Below are positions 7,461-15,698 of a stretch of 19,440 nucleotides of DNA, piece by piece. The DNA is from an uncultured Dehalococcoidales bacterium (GTDB lineage Bacteria > Chloroflexota > Dehalococcoidia > UBA1151 > UBA1328). Where the stretch lies: assembly GCA_905614375.1 (NCBI GenBank), contig CAJQSP010000035.1, positions 1-19,440 on the forward strand, written 5' to 3'. Both the position numbers and the translations under genes were made by a program. Each line of letters starts with the position of its first letter. Positions within the stretch are counted from its first letter, which is position 1. The notes beneath the pieces were generated by a model that was given only the letters and a program-made list of their open reading frames with translations, was not told where the DNA came from and made no database searches.

Positions 7461-8573
7461 ATGCTCGTAATCGACGGCGATTACCCAATGGCACTCGCAG
7501 TAAAAATGAACCGTGATCTGACGCTTCCACTCGATCAAGTGAGAACTGGACCACAACTCTCCGGTTCGCTATCCAACCGAGATGATTCAGAAACCATGTC
7601 TTCACTACCCGAAATGCGACGAGGTGGAGTAGCCGCTGCCCTCGTCAAAGTAGTAGTCGACCAACACCGTACCGGTGCACCTATGCCCGGTGGCCCCCGT
7701 AGTGATGAATTGTCTTATGCGCTTGGACAAGGGCAGATGGCCTACTACCGCATACTCGAAACAAAAGGTGAAGCGCGAATACTCCGAACCTCCTCCGATG
7801 TCACAAAACATATACAGCAATGGGAAAACGCTGTGATTCACGATGACCTACCAGTAGGCTTCTTCCTCGGCATGGAGGGTGCCGATCCTATTCTGTGGCC
7901 AAAGCAAGTCCATGAGTGGTATGCCGATGGCCTCAGAGTTATCAGCCTAGGACACTATGGACCCAGCCGATACGGACACGGCACCGGCACGGGCACCGAA
8001 GGCGGGTTATTTGAACACGGCCCGGAATTACTTAGAGAAATGGATGCCTGCGGGATGATCCTAGACATCACTCACACCGCAGATGAAACCGTCCGTCAAG
8101 CACTCGACATCTTCAAAGGACCCATCCTTGCGAGCCACCAAAATTGCAGAGCGATCGTACCAGGTGAACGCCAAATGACCGATGAATTACTGAAACGTGC
8201 CATCGAACGAGGCGCAGTCATCGGAGCTTCGATGGATACATGGATGCTCACTAGAACCGTAGAAAAAGACTGGAGTGGGAGAACACCACAATCACGAGCT
8301 GATCTGTTCAAACCTGAGGACGTAACTCTTGAAGATGTCGCCGACCATATCGAACACGTATGTGATCTTGCGGGTAACACATTACACGCTTCAATAGGCG
8401 GCGATACAGATGGACAAGGTGGAGCTATTGGAGCACCACACGACGTCGATACTATCGCTGATTACCAGAACATGGCTCAAGTGCTCGGAGAACGTGGATG
8501 GAACACTGCTGATATCGAAAACATCATGTGGCGCAACTGGAAAAGATACTTCGAAGAATTTTTGCCCAACTGA
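7461..8573 (+). CDS. Peptidase M19 (membrane/renal dipeptidase) family protein with altered HxD metal motif
   Basis: Family M19 enzymes are two-metal amidohydrolases that cleave dipeptides, including those ending in a D-residue. This 370-residue protein keeps the bridging Glu139 (GMEGADP), His205 (DITHTADE), His226 (ASHQNCR), Asp315 (GGDTDG) and the C-terminal IMWRNWKRYF, which corresponds to the family's closing helix. The N-terminal DGHxD ligand motif reads IDGDYPM instead: His becomes Asp, and the second Asp is absent or displaced. The first metal site is therefore changed and the activity may differ. I place the start at ATG 7461, because AAGGAA (7448-7453) lies seven bases upstream and the IDG motif is normally near the N-terminus. 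An in-frame ATG at 7443 would add six residues but has no good ribosome-binding site. No signal peptide is seen, so it is probably cytoplasmic. Confidence 0.88.
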   Translation: MLVIDGDYPMALAVKMNRDLTLPLDQVRTGPQLSGSLSNRDDSETMSSLPEMRRGGVAAALVKVVVDQHRTGAPMPGGPRSDELSYALGQGQMAYYRILETKGEARILRTSSDVTKHIQQWENAVIHDDLPVGFFLGMEGADPILWPKQVHEWYADGLRVISLGHYGPSRYGHGTGTGTEGGLFEHGPELLREMDACGMILDITHTADETVRQALDIFKGPILASHQNCRAIVPGERQMTDELLKRAIERGAVIGASMDTWMLTRTVEKDWSGRTPQSRADLFKPEDVTLEDVADHIEHVCDLAGNTLHASIGGDTDGQGGAIGAPHDVDTIADYQNMAQVLGERGWNTADIENIMWRNWKRYFEEFLPN

Positions 8574-8630
8574 CGCGCAGAACGACTTGGATGAAACATA
8601 CACAGCTTGGTTGAGTTAGAAGACAGTATG

Positions 8631-8667
8631 TGGCCATCCTCAGAGTCTCTGACTCTGAGGATGGCTA
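8631..8667 (+). terminator. Long perfect hairpin after the M19 gene
   Basis: Bases 8633-8647 pair perfectly with 8651-8665 (15 bp) around the loop TCT; one GU and one AT pair extend it to 8631/8667. It begins 58 bases after the stop codon. The sequence downstream is not T-rich, so it is not a classical U-tract terminator. It may act as a U-tract-less terminator or as a 3' end protector. Confidence 0.65.
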
Positions 8668-8714
8668 AGAATCAGGAAACTATACGTTATTTCAGGAATC
8701 TGATATCAAACTGA

Positions 8715-9782
8715 ATGAGAGACCGCACTTTGCATATTTATGAATTGGATACACCGGCGGTAGTGATTGACCTAGATGTGCTCGAGAAGAATATAGAGGA
8801 TATGGCAGCCCTCTGTCGTAAGCTAGGAATCACACTGCGCGGGCATACGAAAAGTCACAAGAATTCGGAAATTGCGAAGATGCAGGTCGCTGCTGGTTCA
8901 AAAGGCATCGTCTGCCAAAAACTTGGTGATGCCGAAAATATGGCCCGGTCTGGCCTCGATGACATTCTTATGACGTACAACATCGTTGGTAGACAGAAAG
9001 TCAGGCGGCTCACCGAACTGGCTCGATATCGACGCATGATTGTTACGGTAGATTCGTTGACTGTTGCGTCGGGGATTTCAGAACAGGCAGAATTGGACGG
9101 AGTTACAATCGGGGTTCTTGTTGAGATTGACACAGGCGGAAAACGTACGGGAGTTCAATCACCAGCAGCAGCCGAGGAGCTTGCCAAGCAAGTGCAGAAG
9201 CTTCCTGGACTGCAATTACGTGGACTAATGACGTACCCAAGCAGGGTGGCGTCAAAGCCCGTTATTGAAGACGTTATTGAACGTTTTAAAAAGGCAAATT
9301 TTCCTCTGGACATCATCAGCGGCGGCGGTACTGGTGAGGAGTGGGAATCTAAAGAGCTAGGATTCACCGAACACCGTAGTGGCTCCTACGTATACGAGGG
9401 TTTGAGTCGCATTCAAGGATCCAGCGGCAACGACGGCCTTTCAGCAGAACGATGTCCGCTTCGCGTTGTTACTACCGTGGTCAGCGTGCCGACGGCAGAC
9501 CGACTCATTATTGACGGCGGTATGAAAACTTTCCGATTGTTCCCATCCATGCCATATGGCTTGATTCTTGAAGACCCTAAAATTAAGTTCTCAGGGATGT
9601 CCGTGGAGCACGGTCATGTCGATACTAGTGGGTCGAATCGTACATACACAGTAGGCGACAAATTGACCGTAATACCCACCTATCAAGAGGGGGTTACTAA
9701 CTTGCATGACGAGATAGTATGGGTAAGGAATGATCAGGTCGACAGAGTCTTGCGGAACGACGGTAGAGGTAAGGTCAAGTAA
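8715..9782 (+). CDS. PLP-dependent D-threonine aldolase / D-serine dehydratase-like protein with altered metal site
   Basis: The protein (355 residues) has the fold-type III PLP arrangement: an alanine-racemase-like N-terminal barrel and a C-terminal D-serine-dehydratase-like beta domain. The PLP lysine is Lys46 in LRGHTKSHK (family consensus RPHxKxHK). A conserved ISGGGTG phosphate-binding segment lies near residue 200 and EHGH near 295. In characterised members a His and a Cys or Asp in PxHxC/D bind the divalent metal. Here the segment is IPTYQE, placing Tyr323 and Glu325 at those positions. Aldol cleavage or dehydration of a D-beta-hydroxy-amino acid is the family-based guess, but the metal site may not work as usual. 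The ATG at 8715 has only a distant purine stretch upstream (CAGGAA, about 8693-8698). It may share context with the M19 gene 141 bases upstream, although a strong hairpin lies between. Confidence 0.83.
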   Translation: MRDRTLHIYELDTPAVVIDLDVLEKNIEDMAALCRKLGITLRGHTKSHKNSEIAKMQVAAGSKGIVCQKLGDAENMARSGLDDILMTYNIVGRQKVRRLTELARYRRMIVTVDSLTVASGISEQAELDGVTIGVLVEIDTGGKRTGVQSPAAAEELAKQVQKLPGLQLRGLMTYPSRVASKPVIEDVIERFKKANFPLDIISGGGTGEEWESKELGFTEHRSGSYVYEGLSRIQGSSGNDGLSAERCPLRVVTTVVSVPTADRLIIDGGMKTFRLFPSMPYGLILEDPKIKFSGMSVEHGHVDTSGSNRTYTVGDKLTVIPTYQEGVTNLHDEIVWVRNDQVDRVLRNDGRGKVK

Positions 9783-9795
9783 CAACGCATATCGA

Positions 9796-9826
9796 CTTAC
9801 TCAGATTAACAACAGTTCTGAGCAAG
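9796..9826. terminator. Weak hairpin between convergent genes
   Basis: CTTACTCAGA (9796-9805) pairs with TCTGAGCAAG (9817-9826) with one A:C mismatch on the plus strand, which is a G:U pair on the minus strand. It lies 14 bases after the PLP enzyme gene in the 155-base gap before the convergent monooxygenase gene. There is no T-tract. It could end transcription from either side, but support is modest. Confidence 0.35.
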
Positions 9827-9937
9827 CCTCATATCCTGGCTAAATTCCCACCTTATGACAAGCAATCTGCCGGCCATCACTGAAAACGCCTGTCATTGAG
9901 AAACCGATTTCACCACGTTATTGAAATGAAAATAATT

Positions 9938-11458
9938 TCAGTCTTGGCTGTAAACGAACTCTAAACCATCCAAGTCAATACTTGGAATCTCATCCAAGTC
10001 TTCCCAATAGTCTTGAGAATGGTGCCATTCTGGCTTAGCTCCAGTTTTTGGGAGAAAAGGTAGTGCACGGGTCAGATAGCTCGGATTGAAGTTCTCTGGA
10101 TCTTGCCAAGGCAGAAGTTCCATATCTTCATCCTCAGACCGCAGCTTCACTTCAACGCGCTTAGCATCTTTGCTATCCATATGGCTCAGCAAGCGACATA
10201 CGAAATCTGACAATAAATCCGAGCGCACGGTCCAACTTCCACGGAAGTAACCAAATACCCAGAGTAAGTTTGGGACGCCCGTAAACATCATTCCTCTGTA
10301 AGTAACGGTGTCCGAAAAAACAAGAGGTTTTTCATCAATTAAAAAATCTATATCACCCAAGACATTCATATTGAATCCTGTAGCGACGACGACAATATCT
10401 GCATCAAGAACGCCTCCAGATTTCAGCATCACCCCACCCTCTGTAAATGTCTCAATCTCATCTGTCAGTACAGAAACTTTCCCTGCCTTAATACTGTGGA
10501 AGAAATCTCCATCAGGGACCATTGCGACTCTCTGACGCCATACTCGGTAGCCTGGAGTAAAGTGGGTATCAATATCGTAACCAGGCCCCAGAATATCTCT
10601 GACGCCACCTAGAAGCTCTTCCTTCACTTTCTCGGGTTCCTCAAATGTACGTCTCATGAAAATTGCAGTATCGCGAAGTACCTTGCGGCGAACAATTTCA
10701 TGTATCCACGCATCATCTACTTCGAGCTCACGCAGGGTCTCAGCCAAGTCATCGCGATTTCGACCAGTACCATAGTAGATTGGAGACCTCTGAACCAAAG
10801 TTACGTGCGCACAGCTATCTGCTATTGCGGGTATTAGAGTCGCTGACGAGGCACCGGAACCAATTACGATAACTTTCTTGTCGACGTAATCCAGATCCTT
10901 GGGCCAGGTTTCCGTGTGCACCAACTGACCCTGAAATTTATTCATTCCAGACCATTCAGGAGTGAATCCTTCTGAATGGCGGTAATACCCTTGGCACATC
11001 CACAAAAATTTTGCTGCCAAATAATGAGTATCCCCGGTGTCGGTTCCATCGACTTCAATTAACCACTTGTTATCTTCACTCGACCACTTTGCGGATGTGA
11101 TTTTATGGTTGTAACGAATATGGCTACTAAGGTCATTTTCATCAATGACTTCGCCCATGTATTTAAGAATTTCTTCGGCTGTCGCAATCGGCGGACCAGT
11201 CCATGGTTTAAATCTATAGCCATACGTATGCAGGTCACTGTCTGAGCGGAGACCAGGATAATTATGAGACCGCCAAGTACCTCCAAAATGATCCTGACTC
11301 TCTAAGACTATAAAACTCGAATCAGGGCGCTGTGTACTGAGGTGGTACGCGGCCCCTACTCCAGCTATTCCAGCACCTACGACCAGTACATCGAATGCTT
11401 CTATGCTGGTTCGATTGATCTTCTCCGAGTCGGTTGCAGTAATCATTATCTGGGCCAA
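9938..11458 (-). CDS. EthA-like flavin monooxygenase (type I Baeyer-Villiger monooxygenase)
   Basis: Such enzymes use FAD, NADPH and oxygen to insert oxygen next to a ketone or to oxidise sulfur. The 506-residue protein has an FAD Rossmann motif at 28-33 (GAGIAG) and a segment around 59-86 (GGTWRSHNYPGLRSDSD, then YGYRFKPW) that closely follows mycobacterial EthA. It also has the Baeyer-Villiger fingerprint FxGxxxHxxxWP at 175-186 (FQGQLVHTETWP) and the closing ATGFNM. The second Rossmann motif reads GSGASS (200-205), with Ser at the last glycine position, compared with Ala in many relatives. EthA-type length is about 490, so this is complete. The start appears to be TTG at 11458, three codons downstream of an in-frame stop; an ATG four codons later (11446) is the alternative, and neither has a clear ribosome-binding site. 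It converges on the PLP enzyme gene. The natural substrate is unknown. Confidence 0.92.
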   Translation of the reverse strand: MAQIMITATDSEKINRTSIEAFDVLVVGAGIAGVGAAYHLSTQRPDSSFIVLESQDHFGGTWRSHNYPGLRSDSDLHTYGYRFKPWTGPPIATAEEILKYMGEVIDENDLSSHIRYNHKITSAKWSSEDNKWLIEVDGTDTGDTHYLAAKFLWMCQGYYRHSEGFTPEWSGMNKFQGQLVHTETWPKDLDYVDKKVIVIGSGASSATLIPAIADSCAHVTLVQRSPIYYGTGRNRDDLAETLRELEVDDAWIHEIVRRKVLRDTAIFMRRTFEEPEKVKEELLGGVRDILGPGYDIDTHFTPGYRVWRQRVAMVPDGDFFHSIKAGKVSVLTDEIETFTEGGVMLKSGGVLDADIVVVATGFNMNVLGDIDFLIDEKPLVFSDTVTYRGMMFTGVPNLLWVFGYFRGSWTVRSDLLSDFVCRLLSHMDSKDAKRVEVKLRSEDEDMELLPWQDPENFNPSYLTRALPFLPKTGAKPEWHHSQDYWEDLDEIPSIDLDGLEFVYSQD

Positions 11459-11931
11459 TCTGATCTAACTCGTTTCTTCCGGTTACACCGCCGTGCAAGT
11501 CGTTCACAACTTAGCATGCAAATCAATATTCATCCCTTAACGGACGGCAGCAAGGCCGTAACGATGCATCCAACTACGGCTGTTATTGATCGGATGTGGC
11601 TGCAATATTCTACGGTAATGAATCGACGCTCTGACCCGCGTCAAAAAACTCAGATGTGGAATCACTCGTGGCATGTTAATTCCAAATCGGTTTTATCAGA
11701 AACAGTTGATATTGAATCGTCGCCCACAATGGCGCCAAAAGAATGTCGGATTACCAAGTGGTTCAATGCTTTTTTACTTTGTACAACGGTGGATAGGCTG
11801 AATGAAAACGACATGATGAAATATCCTCAGTATATGAGGATCGATGCTGTTCTACCGCGCCGCTGGGTTCTGTCAGAAAACAGGTCTTGACCCGACACTG
11901 ATTTCCAGCGCAACCCGACACGACAACACAC
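11459..11931. other. Intergenic region upstream of the monooxygenase gene
   Basis: About 470 bases between two minus-strand genes. I see no credible gene: the plus-strand open frame crossing it has no family features and overlaps the monooxygenase antisense. It contains a short hairpin at 11823-11841 and an imperfect direct repeat ACCCGACAC (near 11888 and 11912). Because the gap is long, the monooxygenase probably has its own promoter here, but I could not single one out. Confidence 0.5.
11823..11841 (-). terminator. Short hairpin downstream of the DUF3604-like gene
   Basis: On the minus strand ATCCTCA (11841-11835) pairs with TGAGGAT (11829-11823) around a 5-base loop, followed by ATTTC. 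It lies about 90 bases past the stop codon of the DUF3604-like gene. Seven pairs and a three-T run make it a plausible but weak terminator. Confidence 0.35.
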
Positions 11932-14130
11932 CTATTGAGTCGCAATCCGATCAGCAAAAATGGGACTCAACCATGCCATCTCCATGTCCTGTTGAACAAC
12001 CTTTACCCAATAAGGGTTCACTCCCGGTTGAACATCGTTATCCGTCACCGTGAAGTCAGCCCGATCCGTCCCAGACTCAGGCGCCAGTTCGAGGGTCACA
12101 CTACGATTTAGATGCCCCAAATCTACTTTTGCTGGTCGTTCCTTAAGATGATTCAAGGTCGCGGTTATCCGAACTGAATCTGCCTCAGAAACAGCCATAC
12201 GCCTCGGAGCAACCTCTCCGTGCCTGCCGAACTTCTCTCCAATAATCAAACCCGAATTCAGAACGACGGTTATCTCGGTATCGCTATCAATATCCACGTC
12301 GACAATCACACCACTCGGATACCCGCATGCCCAGCTGTTAAGACCGAGGCGTGAACCACTTTCGCGATCAAACCTAGAACGAGGACTGTCGAAACGAATC
12401 GTCTCAACATCGCCAATTGATCCATTCGAAACCTCCAGAAAACCATCCCAGATCACTCCCGAATAGCTTGACATACGACTCGCTCCATCCCACAAAACAC
12501 GGACCCTAGAACCGGACGGCTTCGATCCGAACTGCTCGGTGTGGATCAACTTGAGACCCCGATACACTTCTATCCGCTCTAGTGGTCCAGTGCCCTCAAC
12601 GTTAACCTTAATCTCGGCGGTGCCCTCGCTCGAATACTTCTCACCAATAAAGTGACCATCTACGGTATGACTTGCCCTAATTCGTGCACCTGTCGTTGCG
12701 TAAATACGCTTGGCCTTTATCGCATCGAGAACACCACTAAGTGTTAACTCCTCGGCGTATACACCGGTCAGACCGCCCTTCGAATATCGACGCAATTGGT
12801 GGCCCGGGCGATCGTCGCCCGGTCTACCCGTGTGGCAGTCGTTTCCGCCAACAAACCCCATTTGATATCCGCGTCCGATTGACTCCAGTAAAATCCACTC
12901 AAACGAGCCGTGAGTTGATGTAACTTCTACGGCTGGTTCAAGAGTAGGATCGTGCCACTGTAAATCAGCGTGTTGCCCCCCGACGTGAGGAGTTATAATC
13001 GTGTCTGTGCCACGATAGAAGTCGTGAAGATCTCGAACGTGTGGTAGATCCGACTCACCGTCCCGACCTAACCGGTCAGCGCCGCTCCAGCGTTTCATTG
13101 GAAGGTCATATCGTCCGAAATAAACGTTGTGATGACCGCCGGCCTCGAGATTGCCTGACCACTCAAATCCCGGCAACGGAACGAATCTTCCCGGCTCGTA
13201 ATACTTCTTTTCCTCGATCTGCTGAATCTCGTAAGCGTCAGTTGAGTGAGCACTGTCGTTTCGTTGGTACCCGGCGAAATCTAAGCCTGAAACCTCGTGA
13301 GCGTAGTCAAAGTAGTTACCGATCTTGGCTGGATCAGCAATCTGACCTGAATGAGGATCACCCCAGAATAACTTTAGGGCGGGCAGTTCTTTCGAAATCC
13401 GAATCTGATTGCTAGTCGTTGTAATCCTGTTGTAGGTATCTTCAGCGCTAATGCTAGTTGCGCCAGCCTCGGTAAACACAGCACCCGTTATTCGGCGTAC
13501 ACCAGGCTCTTCTTCGTCGAACTCAATGAAATTCCCATCTGGCAAAATTAGACCCGGTGCAGAAATCTCAACACTGCCGCGGTATTTTTCAGCGGGGTTA
13601 CCCCATCGATCCTCTGCTTTGAGAAGCAAAGCGAACTCAGATCCAAGTTCAATATCCGAAGGGGCAATAGCCGACAATGATTCGATTTGCCCACCAATGA
13701 CTTCGACAACAACTGGATCAATCGGCGTCGAAGCTCCTTCACCTGTGGGATTTACGTGACATCGAAAGTAGTGCTGTATCTCAAAAAAAGTTTGAGTGCG
13801 AAGCCCACTGCCACCACCAAGGGTTATCAACACACTTTCACCTACAGCGACCCGCCCCGATTGAACGGTTATGACCGATGTTTTGTGATCGGGGGTATGA
13901 ACAGAAACCGAACACCCCAACGGCGGGCTGACTACCAGAAAATCGTCGGAACCGGAATCTGAAAGCTGCGGGCGACCCCAATCAGAATCAGATTCCGTAT
14001 CGATCGTTATCGTACCGCCAGATTCCAAAACGGTGTTTCCGGCTGTGTATCGTAGTTCAATGACTGCAGGCTCACCAGCCTCCACCTGCGACGAAGAAAC
14101 CAACTCGATCGATCCAAATTCACTCGGCAT
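11932..14130 (-). CDS. DUF3604 / PHP-like putative metal-dependent hydrolase with N-terminal beta-sandwich domains
   Basis: A 732-residue protein. Residues 1-250 are Val/Ser/Thr-rich with regular strand spacing and look like two Ig-like beta-sandwich domains. Near 256 the sequence changes to LFWGDPHSGQ, the DUF3604 opening (usually GDLHxH/Q). Further His/Asp/Asn segments follow that suit a PHP-type metal centre: GHHNVYFG, ITPHVGGQHADLQWHD and GGNDCHTGRPGDDR, then YATTGARI, all typical of DUF3604. The C-terminal ~200 residues are again beta-rich. No signal peptide is visible, which is odd for a protein with sandwich domains. The family's function is not settled, and a phosphoesterase or other hydrolase role is inference. 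The start is ATG 14130, with AGGAA about ten bases upstream on the minus strand. Confidence 0.85.
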   Translation of the reverse strand: MPSEFGSIELVSSSQVEAGEPAVIELRYTAGNTVLESGGTITIDTESDSDWGRPQLSDSGSDDFLVVSPPLGCSVSVHTPDHKTSVITVQSGRVAVGESVLITLGGGSGLRTQTFFEIQHYFRCHVNPTGEGASTPIDPVVVEVIGGQIESLSAIAPSDIELGSEFALLLKAEDRWGNPAEKYRGSVEISAPGLILPDGNFIEFDEEEPGVRRITGAVFTEAGATSISAEDTYNRITTTSNQIRISKELPALKLFWGDPHSGQIADPAKIGNYFDYAHEVSGLDFAGYQRNDSAHSTDAYEIQQIEEKKYYEPGRFVPLPGFEWSGNLEAGGHHNVYFGRYDLPMKRWSGADRLGRDGESDLPHVRDLHDFYRGTDTIITPHVGGQHADLQWHDPTLEPAVEVTSTHGSFEWILLESIGRGYQMGFVGGNDCHTGRPGDDRPGHQLRRYSKGGLTGVYAEELTLSGVLDAIKAKRIYATTGARIRASHTVDGHFIGEKYSSEGTAEIKVNVEGTGPLERIEVYRGLKLIHTEQFGSKPSGSRVRVLWDGASRMSSYSGVIWDGFLEVSNGSIGDVETIRFDSPRSRFDRESGSRLGLNSWACGYPSGVIVDVDIDSDTEITVVLNSGLIIGEKFGRHGEVAPRRMAVSEADSVRITATLNHLKERPAKVDLGHLNRSVTLELAPESGTDRADFTVTDNDVQPGVNPYWVKVVQQDMEMAWLSPIFADRIATQ

Positions 14131-14452
14131 AAGTTAACTGTTCCTACCATGCAAAAACAAACGTCATTCTATTTATGTACACAATAGACCAGTGCAGGTT
14201 AATTCTGAAGTCTCAATCAGGACTCATAGCTTCGCCCTAGTTTAAGCCGTAGAAAAAGAACCCGTCATTGACAAATCGAGAACGAAAGCACCCGAATGCG
14301 CCGCAGAGTTTGGCAACAATCTGAGCTTGTGCAATGAGTTCTGACAGCCCCTCCGCCTGCCATCCATTGCCGGACTCTACGTGGTACGTTGTGCCCGTAA
14401 TCAAAAAAATCGTCACCGATTCCTTGCAAGATAACCACGGAGTTTTACGAAC
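14131..14452. other. Divergent promoter region
   Basis: 322 bases between divergently transcribed genes. No coding sequence or strong hairpin was seen. A minus-strand sigma-70-like site is listed separately. On the plus strand a TTGACA occurs at 14267-14272, but no good -10 element follows at the right distance. GGAG at 14439-14442 is the ribosome-binding site of the following dehydratase gene, ten bases before its TTG start. Confidence 0.5.
14174..14202 (-). promoter_or_regulatory. Possible sigma-70-type promoter for the DUF3604-like gene
   Basis: On the minus strand TTAACC (14202-14197) and TACATA (14179-14174) are separated by 17 bases, each matching the consensus at four of six positions. 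The start of transcription would be about 35 bases before the ATG at 14130. Plausible but unverified. Confidence 0.33.
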
Positions 14453-15649
14453 TTGAAGATCACCGATATAAAGACGTTCCTCATGATGGCAGGCGCCCCA
14501 AAATCAACGGGAGCGTCGAGTTGGAGCACCCGCAATTGGTGTTTTGTGAAGATCTACACCGACGAAGGCGTTGTTGGGATTGGCGAGGGCTCAGGTTGGC
14601 CAAGATTGGTCCAAATCGCAATCGAAGATTTACGCTCAATTATCGTTGGCGAAGACCCCTTCAACATCGAGAAAATCTGGCAAAAAATGCTCGTATCAAC
14701 TATGGGTAACGGCATGACTGGGACACCCGGATCGGGAGCTATGAACGCGATCGATATGGCACTCTGGGACATAAAAGGCAAAGCGCTCAACACTCCAGTT
14801 TGGAACCTATTGGGCGGGAAAATTCGCGATCGAATCCGCGCCTACGGGCACGCTAAAACTCCTGAACGAGCCCTCGAACTAAAAGCTCAAGGACTCACAG
14901 CCATAAAAACCGGCGGAGTTCACCGAGTCGCCGCCCAGGTCGAAGACATCCGAAATGCTGTCGGTAATGAAATCGACATCATGGTCGATGCTCATGGCCC
15001 TCCTTGGCACAACACTAAAGACGCAATCATCGTCGGGAAATCCCTCGAACAATTTAACCTTCTCTTCTATGAAGACCCCGTACCACCCGACAACATGGAT
15101 GCGCTAAAGCGCGTGCAAGACAATGTAGACATTCCTATCGCAGCAGGTGAGCGACACTCCCATATTTGGGGTGTTCGTCGACTAATCGAAGAAGAAATCG
15201 TCGATGTAATTCAGCCCGACACCGGTCGAATCGGTGGCATAAGCCAAATGATGAAAATCGCAGCAATGGCAGAGGCTCACTACATATCAGTAGCCCCTCA
15301 CTCGGGTTCACTAGGTCCCATCGCCGAGTACGCAGCGATCCACATACTCGCAGCAATCCCAAATGCATTAATTCTTGAACGTGTCCACGATGACGTACCC
15401 GTTCGATACGAATTAACCCAACCACACCTCGAAACAATCGATGGTTACATCGAAGTGCCAAACCTACCGGGACTGGGCGTCGATATCGATGAAGTCGTAG
15501 CTCTCGCACATCCATCCAGTGGCAATACAAGCACCCCCGGAAAGGAAGGCGATGGTAACTACGAACCCGGTACATGGAACGAACACGTCTATGTCCAAAC
15601 TCGGTACAGTAGGCAAGCAAACCTACGAGCGCTGAAATCCGGAAACTAG
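14453..15649 (+). CDS. Enolase-superfamily (mandelate racemase/muconate lactonising) dehydratase, sugar-acid type
   Basis: Enolase-superfamily enzymes abstract a proton next to a carboxylate with Mg2+; many members of this branch dehydrate sugar acids such as galactonate, gluconate or mannonate. The 398-residue protein has the N-terminal capping domain (1-120) and the barrel. The Mg ligands are at the expected places: Asp179 (MVDAHG), Glu207 (FYEDPVPP) and Glu233 (AAGERH). His181, two residues after the first ligand, and His283 (VAPHSG), with Asp256 (QPD) on the preceding strand, resemble the general acid/base set of aldonate dehydratases. The usual Lys-x-Lys motif is replaced by IKTGG, as in dehydratases rather than racemases. 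The last ~45 residues form a polar tail. The start is TTG with GGAG ten bases upstream. It is the first gene of a three-gene cluster with a UxuA-like gene. The exact substrate cannot be named. Confidence 0.92.
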   Translation: MKITDIKTFLMMAGAPKSTGASSWSTRNWCFVKIYTDEGVVGIGEGSGWPRLVQIAIEDLRSIIVGEDPFNIEKIWQKMLVSTMGNGMTGTPGSGAMNAIDMALWDIKGKALNTPVWNLLGGKIRDRIRAYGHAKTPERALELKAQGLTAIKTGGVHRVAAQVEDIRNAVGNEIDIMVDAHGPPWHNTKDAIIVGKSLEQFNLLFYEDPVPPDNMDALKRVQDNVDIPIAAGERHSHIWGVRRLIEEEIVDVIQPDTGRIGGISQMMKIAAMAEAHYISVAPHSGSLGPIAEYAAIHILAAIPNALILERVHDDVPVRYELTQPHLETIDGYIEVPNLPGLGVDIDEVVALAHPSSGNTSTPGKEGDGNYEPGTWNEHVYVQTRYSRQANLRALKSGN

Positions 15650-15698
15650 AGCTTCGCATGTTTCCGTACAAATCAATTCCAACCAAGGAAATATCTCA

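Noticed and set aside
11342..11890. 182-residue plus-strand open frame
   Set aside because: It starts antisense to the monooxygenase N-terminus, has no ribosome-binding site or family features and has an unlikely composition.
15135..15686. 183-residue minus-strand open frame
   Set aside because: It is antisense to the strongly supported enolase-superfamily gene and is Arg/Leu-rich, with no recognisable motifs.
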